From the NCBI GenBank assembly GCA_040374085.1, contig JBEIVB010000129.1, positions 1 through 5,755 on the forward strand: a stretch of 5,755 nucleotides of DNA. Reading direction: 5' to 3'. This document shows positions 1 through 5,680 of this stretch, in pieces. This stretch comes from JBEIVB01 sp040374085 (GTDB taxonomy: Bacteria > Bacteroidota > Bacteroidia > UBA4408). The first letter of the stretch is position 1; each line of letters starts with the position of its first letter. Both the position numbers and the translations under genes were made by a program. The notes under the pieces were generated by a model, which saw only the letters and a program-made list of their open reading frames with translations, searched no databases and was not told where the DNA came from.

Positions 1-1420
1 CCTTATATCTTCTTTCAACGTCTTCTAACATCTTTGCCACGTTTATCTTCGCTGTCAAAGCGGCCATCTTGCTCTTCCCCGCTGCCTCGGCTTGTTGGTT
101 AGCGTATGTTTGATAGCCTAACACCTGAGATATTTCATCAGGAATACCCATCGCGCTGAACAGTTGCTCTAACCCCACGTAAGAGAAAGCGTTGTGGATG
201 TTTTTTGCGACATTTGAATATCCAACTGCCCCGTATTTGCTGAAAGCCGTCTCCATTTTATTAGATAAACTTATGGCTGAACCCATTTTTTCAACCAATA
301 AATTCAACGCACTTATGATGCTATGGATGCCGCCTGTTTGCGATTGCCCAATAGACACCTTCAATTGCTCCCAGTTATCGCCAAGCATACTGAGTTGACC
401 GCCCGTAGTCTTGACCTGTTCTTTCATCATGTCAAAGAACATACCGCCTTTTGATGTCATGGAGATGAATGCTTTCTCAATGTCTTCAAACCCGACCTTG
501 CCTTGCTCCACCATCTTGCTCACCTCGGCCTCGGTTACATTGAACTGTTTTGCCAGCTCCTTTACTACCGGAATACCGCGCTGAGTGAACTGCATGATGT
601 CGCGAGCATAAGCACGCCCTTGCGTTTTCAGCGTTCCATAGATATACGCGATGTCGCTAAAAGGAATCTTTAATGCCGATGCAACATCGCCCAGCATCCG
701 TATGTTCTTTGTTACATCTCCCGCACTAAAACCATAAGCCAAAAGCTGTTTGGTTGCATCCTGTACTTCAACCAAGCTGAACGGTGTCTCCTTTGCCAAT
801 GCAATCAACTGCGTTTGCAACGCCTTTGCCACCTGCTCATCCCCGCGCATCAACGTGCGAAGGCTCGCGCTGAAGTATTCGTAATTTACAAGGCTGTCTA
901 ATATGGACTTCCCAAACTTGGTAATCTCATAAGCTCCAAACCCGATGCCCAAAGCCCCCAACATTCTTGAACCGTAAGCACCTACGCCCGAAAATCTTGA
1001 GCCTTTCTTTTTTTCTTGGTATCCAAAATCGCCATCGGTTGCCTCTGATTGCGGAACAAAATTATAGCCTCCAAACCTGCCGCCTCCGCCACCGGAGCCT
1101 CCGCGACCTCCGCCTCCACCTGCGCCTCTTCCCCCTCTGCCACCGCCACCACCACGACCACCGCCTCCACCAAAGAAATCATCGTCGTACGCGCTTGAAA
1201 AGCCGCGACCGCCTCCGCCACCACCACGACCTCCGCCACCGCCGGCACGCTTTTTCCTTGCAACATCACGAATGCGCACCAAGCCTTTCTCAACGTCCTT
1301 GAGGTCTTCTTCGACCTCTTTCAGTTGCTTATCAAGCTCTTCCGCTTCCTTAGCCGCCTCCCTTATGCCTCTTGTAAAAGCATCGCGGAGGCTGAGCGTA
1401 TATCTGATTTCCTGATTCAT
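1..1420 (-). CDS. Phage tail tape measure protein, N-terminal part (C-terminus beyond window)
   Basis: The tape measure protein fills the tail tube lumen during assembly, sets tail length and usually takes part in DNA ejection. The frame is open for 473 codons from ATG at 1418-1420 to the left edge, so this is a 3'-truncated fragment. Residues 1-56 are charged and heptad-like (a likely coiled coil), residues 60-115 are a Gly/Arg-rich tract, about 146-166 is hydrophobic and Gly-rich, and about 175-360 matches the conserved N-terminal tape-measure domain. Motifs seen there are KETPF (210-214), QLLAYGF (225-231), LGDVA (243-247), QGRAYARD (267-274), QRGIP (280-284), GKVGFEDIEKAF (307-318), MTSKGG (321-326) and LGDNW (346-350). 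The start codon overlaps the chaperone extension's stop as TGATG, suggesting translational coupling. No Shine-Dalgarno is present. The family call is by motif recognition; the position right after a frameshifted chaperone supports it strongly. Confidence 0.92.
   Translation of the reverse strand, partial: MNQEIRYTLSLRDAFTRGIREAAKEAEELDKQLKEVEEDLKDVEKGLVRIRDVARKKRAGGGGGRGGGGGGRGFSSAYDDDFFGGGGGRGGGGGRGGRGAGGGGGRGGSGGGGGRFGGYNFVPQSEATDGDFGYQEKKKGSRFSGVGAYGSRMLGALGIGFGAYEITKFGKSILDSLVNYEYFSASLRTLMRGDEQVAKALQTQLIALAKETPFSLVEVQDATKQLLAYGFSAGDVTKNIRMLGDVASALKIPFSDIAYIYGTLKTQGRAYARDIMQFTQRGIPVVKELAKQFNVTEAEVSKMVEQGKVGFEDIEKAFISMTSKGGMFFDMMKEQVKTTGGQLSMLGDNWEQLKVSIGQSQTGGIHSIISALNLLVEKMGSAISLSNKMETAFSKYGAVGYSNVAKNIHNAFSYVGLEQLFSAMGIPDEISQVLGYQTYANQQAEAAGKSKMAALTAKINVAKMLEDVERRYK
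1076..1243 (-). repeat. Gly/Arg-rich low-complexity tract inside the tape measure gene
   Basis: Residues 60-115 of the tape measure protein are almost entirely glycine in blocks of about five, separated by single arginines (R65, R72, R89, R95, R98, R106, R115). A short acidic/aromatic break, FSSAYDDDFF, lies at residues 74-83. The DNA is a degenerate GGN-codon repeat, so it may be prone to replication slippage. In-frame length variation would be tolerated because the units are three bases. The tract separates the N-terminal coiled coil from the conserved tape-measure domain, so it most likely acts as a flexible linker. That function is inferred. Confidence 0.85.
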
Positions 1421-1608
1421 CACTTAAAGGTGTATCCCTTGCATTTCATAATCCATTTGCATTTTGCCCACATCGTGCCAAAAGCCTCCGGTGTTAGGTC
1501 TTTCGTATCCACATGAAAAACGTGCTGAATCCAAGCCGATGCCTGCATATAGCCTCCATCCGTCTCGTTATTCAACACCTTCCACGCTGTTTCATAACCT
1601 TCACCTAC
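1420..1608 (-). CDS. -1-frame extension of the tail assembly chaperone (long form, gpGT / P2 E'-like)
   Basis: This 62-codon reading frame begins with GTA at 1606-1608 and ends with TGA at 1420-1422. It is read in the -1 frame relative to the chaperone at 1605-1940. It has no credible start of its own: the frame is closed by TGA a few codons upstream, just before the A-run, and its first in-frame ATG (codon 21) would give only 42 residues. If ribosomes slip on the A9-G run, the product is a 173-aa fusion in which LKKK is followed by VGEGYETAWKV. The extension is rich in W, K and aromatic residues and ends YTFK. In lambda (gpG/gpGT) and P2 (gpE/gpE'), such a C-terminal extension binds the tape measure protein, whose gene follows here with a TGATG overlap. 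Frame and position are seen directly; the function comes from the family arrangement. Confidence 0.82.
   Translation of the reverse strand, partial: VGEGYETAWKVLNNETDGGYMQASAWIQHVFHVDTKDLTPEAFGTMWAKCKWIMKCKGYTFK
1567..1598 (-). promoter_or_regulatory. Candidate frameshift-stimulating hairpin
   Basis: On the minus strand, GTTAT (1598-1594) can pair with ATAAC (1571-1567). Inside it AACA (1591-1588) can pair with TGTT (1577-1574). The two short stems are separated by a GA/GA internal loop, and a 10-nt loop caps the structure. The hairpin starts 9 nt after the last base of the slippery run, a spacing compatible with -1 frameshift stimulators. The pairs are mostly A-U, so predicted stability is modest and the structure could be coincidental. 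Confidence 0.3.
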
Positions 1609-1940
1609 TTTTTTTTTAGCTCAGTCATGTAGAACTCCACCAGCTCCTCCGCCTTCATGAAAGCACCAAGGACAAGCGGCTCATCCGCCTCCTTCGCGCT
1701 CCAAAACCTTGGGTCGCTCTCTTCCACCAACGCGCAGGCATCGAACAAATACTTGGCACTAAAGGCCCGGCTTTTGTTCCACTCGTCCCATGCCAGCATC
1801 TTGGTTTCAAGTGTTGGGTTCTTCAAAAAAAGAACCGCGTCGCCATCCGGTGTGCGGAAGACGTGCGCGGTTACTTTTCTATTATGTTTGGCTGATAACT
1901 CAGCCTCTTTCGCTTCGAGAATGTCCTTTGTAGTTTCCAT
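1605..1940 (-). CDS. Tail assembly chaperone, short form (gpG / P2 gpE-like)
   Basis: This 111-aa protein is probably the abundant short tail assembly chaperone, which in contractile and siphovirus tails coats the tape measure protein before tube polymerisation and is absent from the mature virion. It is a small, charged, mainly helical soluble protein with no signal or membrane segment: an acidic N-terminal helix (ETTKDILEAKEAEL), a compact middle with HVFRTPDGDAVLFLK, then WDEWNKSRAF and a C-terminal helix ending TELKKK. I recognise it mainly by context (tail tube gene upstream, tape measure gene downstream) and by its slippery 3' end, not by a diagnostic motif. The ATG at 1938-1940 follows the tube gene's stop by 18 nt and has no Shine-Dalgarno. 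Its lysine-coding 3' end doubles as the frameshift site. Confidence 0.8.
   Translation of the reverse strand: METTKDILEAKEAELSAKHNRKVTAHVFRTPDGDAVLFLKNPTLETKMLAWDEWNKSRAFSAKYLFDACALVEESDPRFWSAKEADEPLVLGAFMKAEELVEFYMTELKKK
1608..1617 (-). other. Slippery run A9-G: probable programmed -1 frameshift site
   Basis: On the minus strand the chaperone gene ends CTA AAA AAA AAG TAG, which contains the classic slippery heptamers A AAA AAA and A AAA AAG in frame. A -1 slip at either gives the same protein. The 0-frame stop TAG directly follows the run, and a -1-frame TGA lies just before it, so the crossover window is confined to a few codons. Nine consecutive A's could also support RNA polymerase slippage, with insertion of one A giving the same fusion. 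The frameshift itself is inferred. Confidence 0.82.
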
Positions 1941-1958
1941 AGCTACAAAGGTACATTT

Positions 1959-2381
1959 TTACAACGATACTACGTCCCCGATAACAAGCTCAAGCTCCAC
2001 GTCGATAGACGTATCGCCTTGGCTTGTAGTCTGATCAAAACCTTTGAACTCCACCATCTTCAAGGTGTCCTTCCTCGGCTGTACACGAGTGCCATCCACG
2101 TACACGACAGGGATGTCGAACGGTGGGATGTCCTCGATGCTTTTGTTCGGAGCGGCATCAATCAAACGGTTCAGCTCTTCACGCTTTATCGTGATGCTGC
2201 CCTCGTATTCTTTGTTGCCATACCCACGCGACACAGGTGTATAACCTGCACCATATAGGTTCTCTTTTGTCTGCATCTTCTTATAGGCAATCTTGGTGAT
2301 GCCTATGATAGGCACACCGCCTACCACGAAGCTCACGCTGCCCCAAGAGTAGCTCACGCCATTGATTAAAGTTGTTGCCAT
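1959..2381 (-). CDS. Phage tail tube protein
   Basis: This 140-aa protein is probably the inner tail tube subunit, which stacks as hexameric rings to make the DNA conduit. It has the size and beta-rich layout of myovirus tube proteins: an N-terminal strand with VSYSWGSVSF, the segment GGVPIIGITKIAYKK, a loop with Tyr/Gly-rich GAGYTPVSRGYGNKEYEG, the strand SITIKREE, a short helix LNRLIDAAP, then alternating strands to the C-terminal VELELVIGDVV. The pattern resembles P2 FII or XkdM-like tube proteins by general architecture. Placement directly after the sheath and before the chaperone is the standard order. Only 4 nt (AGAC) separate its ATG from the sheath stop, so the two are surely co-transcribed. 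The exact family is not certain from sequence reading alone. Confidence 0.85.
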   Translation of the reverse strand: MATTLINGVSYSWGSVSFVVGGVPIIGITKIAYKKMQTKENLYGAGYTPVSRGYGNKEYEGSITIKREELNRLIDAAPNKSIEDIPPFDIPVVYVDGTRVQPRKDTLKMVEFKGFDQTTSQGDTSIDVELELVIGDVVSL

Positions 2382-2385
2382 GTCT

Positions 2386-3900
2386 TTATGCTAAAGTTAC
2401 GGTGAAACGATTTGTGATGGTGATGTAATCGGCTACACCTACCGGAAGCAACGCAACGGTGATGTCCACCGCGCCCGTCTGAAGGACAAGCTGTGCAGGG
2501 TCAATCGTTACGCTGTAATTGCTCAGCTCAGCGGCACGCACCATGAAGTCCAACTGCTGACCGATAGCGGTCTTGAAGGTCTCCATCGTTACCTCGGTTA
2601 ATGTTCCATCCACGTTCAGCACGATAGGGCTGGACTGGTAAGGAATCATCGCCTGCCGCTCTACGCGGCCAGCCTTTTGTATAACACGGTTGCTATACAA
2701 ATAACGGTAGTCGCTGCTCTCCAAGGTAGCCGTGTTTGGCTGTGTGTTGTAGGTTCCGGTAAAGTCGGTGATTTTACGCAAAAAGCAATACCCGTAAGTT
2801 GCCAACTGGTTAAGCACGTTGTTGGTCTCGGCTGTGTCGTAGCTCGTGCCGTTGCTGAAGCCGATGCTGTTCAGCTCGGTTCCATCGGTCATGTTATAAG
2901 CTCCAACCCAAGCCCATGAATCGCTCACCTTTGACAAGGCCAGCACTCCGAGCTTCGCACCCAAGTCGCTGATGGACTTCTTGTTTGCTTTGAAAATCCA
3001 TCCGCCTGTTCCTCCAACATCCTGGCCGATTTGCACGCTTACCATCTCCGAATCCAAGTTGGACAAGTCCACCAAGGTAGAGAGGTCTGCTGTGCCGCTA
3101 ATCTCAGGAGCAAAGAGCGCAACCATTGGACGGTAGGCGGCAAAAGCCGAATCCATCTGCACGTTGATTTTTGTCACCTGAGATGTGGCGAACGCTGTGC
3201 TAAGGTCGTGCATGATGCCTATCTGGCGAATCTTGCCCTCGGCGAAGTTGCGCAACGTGGTAATCTCCTCGAAGTTCGCTCCGTAGGTTGAGCCCGGTAT
3301 ATGCACGTAGAGCGAGCCGTTTGGCATTATCCGGAAAAACTCCCCAACGTGGTAGCGAAGTACCGCGATAGGGCTTACAGAGCCGCCTGTCGCTTGTGTT
3401 GCCGTGCCTGCAATCGTTCCGGTAGCGGTTACCGATAGCGTACCCGGCTCAATGCCGTTGAACTTAGGGATGGTGATGGTGACGTTGCTCGTGGCCGCGC
3501 TTGCGGTGTATCCGTGCACGTTTGTTCCGGCATTGATGACAGCCGCCACAGCGGTTGCAACAGCGTTTGCGTTCGCGTGCGCTGCGCTCTTGGTGTAGGT
3601 TCCAAGGTTCACCGATTCGCCTTTCACGTTTAAGTGGAAGATGGTCAAGGTGTCGCCATTAGCTCCGGCAGTTGTAATCTGAACCACGCCCGTCTGAGCG
3701 GTCGCATCTGCATAGTTGTAGTTTATACCCAAGGCTTCTGCCTGCGCAACGCTGTTCACAATCTTTGTGCGTGCGTTGTTGCTGAAACCGCTGGGCAACG
3801 TATTCATGTAAGCGATGAACCCGCTTATGTAGTCGCTTCCGCTGGGCTTACGTCCCAACCCACCGGAGCCATTGACTATCTGTACGAAAGGTAGTTGCAT
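2386..3900 (-). CDS. Contractile tail sheath protein (DUF2586-like)
   Basis: This 504-aa protein is the likely tail sheath subunit, which surrounds the tube and contracts to drive it through the cell envelope. The N-terminus (LPFVQIVNGSGGLG) is followed by core elements typical of this sheath group: VSVQIGQDVGG (287-297), LGAKLGVLALSKVSDSWAWVG (313-333), the GYCFLRK segment (370-376), SSDYRYLYSNRVIQKAGR (395-412) and a C-terminal beta-rich arm ending NRFTVTLA. Residues about 70-177 look like a separate inserted domain of Thr/Ala/Gly-rich strands. The start is ATG at 3898-3900, 15 nt downstream of a terminator-like hairpin. It begins the tail module and is followed after 4 nt by the tube gene. 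Its presence makes a contractile tail very likely. An R-type tailocin is less likely because a capsid gene is adjacent. Confidence 0.88.
   Translation of the reverse strand: MQLPFVQIVNGSGGLGRKPSGSDYISGFIAYMNTLPSGFSNNARTKIVNSVAQAEALGINYNYADATAQTGVVQITTAGANGDTLTIFHLNVKGESVNLGTYTKSAAHANANAVATAVAAVINAGTNVHGYTASAATSNVTITIPKFNGIEPGTLSVTATGTIAGTATQATGGSVSPIAVLRYHVGEFFRIMPNGSLYVHIPGSTYGANFEEITTLRNFAEGKIRQIGIMHDLSTAFATSQVTKINVQMDSAFAAYRPMVALFAPEISGTADLSTLVDLSNLDSEMVSVQIGQDVGGTGGWIFKANKKSISDLGAKLGVLALSKVSDSWAWVGAYNMTDGTELNSIGFSNGTSYDTAETNNVLNQLATYGYCFLRKITDFTGTYNTQPNTATLESSDYRYLYSNRVIQKAGRVERQAMIPYQSSPIVLNVDGTLTEVTMETFKTAIGQQLDFMVRAAELSNYSVTIDPAQLVLQTGAVDITVALLPVGVADYITITNRFTVTLA
3370..3693 (-). other. 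Region encoding an inserted beta-rich domain in the sheath
   Basis: Codons about 70-177 of the sheath gene encode a Thr/Ala/Gly-rich segment with alternating strands: VVQITT, DTLTIFHLNVKG, ESVNLGTY, an Ala-rich helix ANAVATAVAAVINAG, HGYTASA, VTITIP and TLSVTATGT. This pattern is common in small domains inserted in phage tail sheath and baseplate proteins. Its composition differs from the flanking core, and the core reads naturally across it (NYNYADA before, VLRYHVGEFFRI after). It probably projects from the outer sheath surface. The boundaries are approximate. Confidence 0.55.
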
Positions 3901-3915
3901 TTGTTTAAGGTTATT

Positions 3916-3945
3916 AAAAAACCCCGCTTTTATACGGGGCTTTTA
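3916..3945 (-). terminator. Intrinsic terminator between head and tail modules
   Basis: On the minus strand CCCCG (3939-3935) pairs with CGGGG (3926-3922) around an 8-nt loop, followed directly by six T's (3921-3916). Flanking A's (3944-3941) can extend the stem with part of the T-run, as in many intrinsic terminators. It begins 2 nt after the stop of the small gene at 3948 and ends 15 nt before the sheath ATG. Reading the plus strand, the hairpin is followed by only four T's, so the minus-strand direction is favoured. Read-through or a hidden promoter is needed for tail gene expression. Confidence 0.75.
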
Positions 3946-3947
3946 GG

Positions 3948-4142
3948 TTATTTTTTGCTTTTGGCCCCTTTGGTTGGGCTTTTGTCCTCGGCTGCCTCGC
4001 CTCCATCCAAAGCAAGAATCTCTTCTTTGCTTTTGTACTCGAAGCCCGCACAAGGCCCGCCATGCCATTCACCCGTCTGAAGGTTCACAAATAAACCTTC
4101 AAACGGAGTGGTAGCAATGTAATCTTGAAGTTCTTTGTACAT
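3948..4142 (-). CDS. Small phage protein of unknown function between head and tail genes
   Basis: I do not recognise this protein. I chose the ATG at 4140-4142 (64 aa), 4 nt after the preceding gene's stop. An in-frame ATG at 4158-4160 would add six residues (MYNLNL) and overlap the preceding gene by 14 nt, so the longer form is possible. It starts MYKELQDYIATTPFEGLF, has a central VNLQTGEWHGGPCAGFEYK with one cysteine, then a charged helix SKEEILALDGG and a disordered-looking Lys/Ser tail (KSPTKGAKSKK). It has no signal peptide or membrane segment. Its place after the capsid block and before a terminator suggests a small structural or head-completion role, but that is inference. The frame is open, intact and tightly packed with neighbours, which supports a real gene. 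Confidence 0.65.
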   Translation of the reverse strand: MYKELQDYIATTPFEGLFVNLQTGEWHGGPCAGFEYKSKEEILALDGGEAAEDKSPTKGAKSKK

Positions 4143-4146
4143 AAGA

Positions 4147-4611
4147 TTAAGGTTGTACAACTTTGCTTAACAGGATGTAACGAGAGCCGTTGAAAACGAA
4201 GTGGAACACCGCGCTCTTGTTGGCAGGAATAGTATAACGACAAGAAGCACCCGCAACAGCGGCAACATCGCAAGTGAACGAAGCGGTGGGGAAACGAATA
4301 CCACCCGCGCCAGTACCTTTGCTCACTAAAACAGTCAACAGGTCGCCTGTGAACGCACGAAGCAATGACGTTTTGATGTTCACCGTATCGACGATGTTGG
4401 CAGTAAAACGCACAACCGTTGAGAAGTCGTGAGTGTTCACGGTTACGGTGTCATTTCCGGCTGCATCGGTTGCGGCCACAAAGCCATAGGTCAACACACG
4501 CCCGGTGTTGTCTTCGTTCTCGGTTACACCGTAACGAGGAGACACGGACTGAGCGGAAACAACCGCCACAAATGCCACAAGGGCAAACAATAAAGAGATG
4601 ATTTTTTTCAT
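4147..4611 (-). CDS. Predicted exported beta-rich protein of unknown function in the capsid block
   Basis: This 154-aa protein begins with a textbook Sec signal peptide: two lysines (2-3), a hydrophobic core about residues 4-18 and a V-S-A cleavage site after A20, with Q21 as the first mature residue. No lipobox cysteine is present, so it should be a soluble periplasmic or surface protein. The mature part (about 134 aa) is Thr/Val-rich and beta-like, for example TVTVNTHDFSTVVRF (55-69), with two cysteines (C114, C124) that could form a disulfide after export, and a C-terminal strand pair FHFVFNGSRYILLSK. No enzyme motif is visible. It starts 6 nt after the capsid stop, so it is in the same transcript. 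Its C-terminal half has the look of small phage decoration or fibre domains, but the signal peptide conflicts with simple cytoplasmic capsid assembly. No family is recognised. Confidence 0.78.
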   Translation of the reverse strand: MKKIISLLFALVAFVAVVSAQSVSPRYGVTENEDNTGRVLTYGFVAATDAAGNDTVTVNTHDFSTVVRFTANIVDTVNIKTSLLRAFTGDLLTVLVSKGTGAGGIRFPTASFTCDVAAVAGASCRYTIPANKSAVFHFVFNGSRYILLSKVVQP

Positions 4612-4617
4612 GGCTGA

Positions 4618-5637
4618 TTATGCAGTTTGGGTTGTGTAAAGAACTACTTGGTCGTAGAAGCCGAAGGTTACATCGGTCTTAAACAGACCCTTGATGAAAT
4701 ACAACTCGGAGTTGTTTTGCAAACGCTGAAGGTTCAACGTGTTATCATCGACAGAGTTGATGCCAATCCAAGTGTTTGAATCGCGGGTAGGGTTTGCAGT
4801 CGTTACAAAGAAGGTGTTCTCAGGAAGACCTGCTATAACAACGATGTCATAACCACGATACTGGGTGTAGCCAGCCTCGTCTGAGCGGATGTTCTTGTAG
4901 GTGTCCGTACGAAGAGCCTCGTCGTACTTGGCCTTGTCTCTGTAGCTCATCAAAATCTTTGTGCCGTTAGCACCGAACTTGAAGAGCAAAGCCTTTGGAA
5001 GAAGGTCAAGGGCAGCAGTCAGCTTGTCGCGCACGTTGCCGGAGGTCAAAGCCACAGGGCTGGAAACCTTCAAGGTAGATGCTGCGTCGATTGCTTTCTT
5101 CACGAAGCCGTTCCAGTAAAACATGGAGCAGGTTCCGTCTGAATCGAAGAACGGTGAGCCGCTTTCGTTCACACCTTTGGTGGCAGGGTTTACGTTGTCA
5201 CCATTAGGGTTGAACTGGGTGCGTGATTGCCAGAAGGCCATATCAAACCACTCGTTCAAACGCTTCATCATCTGAAGCATAATGAAGTTCTCAGCCGTAG
5301 CCGGGAGGGTTTCATCAATCAAACGATTTTCGAGCTGGGTAGCATACCAATGTTGTTCAAAGTCGCGTGGGTTAAATTCCACGTACAACATTTGGTTCTG
5401 CGGCTCCAAGGTAGCGGCATCAACGGTGATTGAGCCTTTGCTTGTCGGGGTCGCTTGACGTGGTTGCATGAAGTTGCCAACCTCCACGCGAGGGATGGTG
5501 AACTTTTTCTTAATACCGTCCTGAACCATTGCGGCTCCCTTTTGGATGGTGTCTGCACCTACCACAGCACGAACGAGCATATAACTCGCTGCTTCGCCAG
5601 CGTAGGTGGTGTCCTGAATGTTTAACGCTTCAGCCAT
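4618..5637 (-). CDS. Phage major capsid protein (HK97-fold type, likely)
   Basis: This 339-aa protein is the likely major capsid subunit. Its length is normal for mature-type HK97-fold capsid proteins without a long N-terminal scaffolding region. Seen in sequence: an N-terminal arm (1-35), an extended segment KKKFTIPRVEVGNFMQPRQATP (43-64), beta strands NQMLYVEFNPRDFE (81-94), a long helix about 112-138 (TAENFIMLQMMKRLNEWFDMAFW), then a second helical part (NVRDKLTAALDLLP, 201-214). It continues ILMSYRDKAKYDEALR (228-243), YRGYDIVVIAGLPENTFFVTT (260-280) and a C-terminal strand region with FGFYDQVVLYT. The short YRGYDIVV plus 'GLP...FFVTT' layout is typical of capsid C-terminal halves. The start (ATG 5635-5637) has an A-rich leader and no Shine-Dalgarno. 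I did not see the portal or protease genes, which would lie further right. Confidence 0.82.
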   Translation of the reverse strand: MAEALNIQDTTYAGEAASYMLVRAVVGADTIQKGAAMVQDGIKKKFTIPRVEVGNFMQPRQATPTSKGSITVDAATLEPQNQMLYVEFNPRDFEQHWYATQLENRLIDETLPATAENFIMLQMMKRLNEWFDMAFWQSRTQFNPNGDNVNPATKGVNESGSPFFDSDGTCSMFYWNGFVKKAIDAASTLKVSSPVALTSGNVRDKLTAALDLLPKALLFKFGANGTKILMSYRDKAKYDEALRTDTYKNIRSDEAGYTQYRGYDIVVIAGLPENTFFVTTANPTRDSNTWIGINSVDDNTLNLQRLQNNSELYFIKGLFKTDVTFGFYDQVVLYTTQTA

Positions 5638-5680
5638 TGCTTTGTTTTATTATTTGTTTTGAGTTGTTTTGTTTTGAACT
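5638..5680 (-). promoter_or_regulatory. A-rich translation leader of the capsid gene
   Basis: The minus strand from about 5680 to the capsid ATG is a repetitive AAAAC-type tract with hardly any G and no Shine-Dalgarno. It spans the last codons of the upstream gene (VQNKTTQNK) and 12 nt of non-coding leader (TAAAACAAAGCA). A-rich leaders of this kind are known to favour translation in Bacteroidota, where Shine-Dalgarno use is rare, so this may help give the high capsid output. No -33/-7 promoter pair of the Bacteroidota type was found in it. Confidence 0.4.

Noticed and set aside
1007..1014. A second A AAA AAG slippery heptamer in frame within the tape measure gene (codons E136-K138)
   Set aside because: A -1 slip here would reach a stop after about 26 codons and remove the conserved tape-measure domain. 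No overlapping frame of interest exists, so it is probably a chance lysine-codon run.
967..1302. Overlapping open frames on both strands (plus 967-1302; minus 982-1293, Val/Ala/Glu-rich) across the Gly-rich region
   Set aside because: They are frame shadows of the GGN-codon repeat in the tape measure gene. The true frame is open from 1420 to the left edge and contains recognisable tape-measure motifs; the shadows have repetitive, biased compositions and no leader context.
1608..1617. The A9 run as a sequencing homopolymer error hiding a single continuous chaperone gene
   Set aside because: An error of one base could also join the frames, so it cannot be excluded. However, the position, the start-less downstream frame and the following tape measure gene fit the well-known programmed frameshift of tail chaperones, so I favour frameshifting.
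1943..1956. TACCTTTG on the minus strand before the chaperone start, matching the Bacteroidota -7 element TAnnTTTG
   Set aside because: No TTTG -33 element lies at the expected 19-21 nt spacing, and transcription would begin almost at the ATG. The gene is 18 nt after the tube gene in the same operon, so a separate promoter is not needed.
1657..2258. Plus-strand open frames opposite the tube and chaperone genes (for example 1657-2034 and 2019-2258)
   Set aside because: They lie antisense to well-supported tail genes, have no recognisable domains, and cut across gene boundaries.
3404..3894. Plus-strand open frames with hydrophobic stretches opposite the sheath insert (3404-3598, 3634-3894)
   Set aside because: The hydrophobicity reflects the complement of Thr/Ala/Gly codons in the sheath insert. 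There is no independent evidence of a gene.
4085..4273. Minus-strand 62-codon frame rich in Cys and Arg overlapping the exported protein and the small gene
   Set aside because: It is an alternative-frame reading over two better-supported genes, with low-complexity Cys/Arg composition and no start context.
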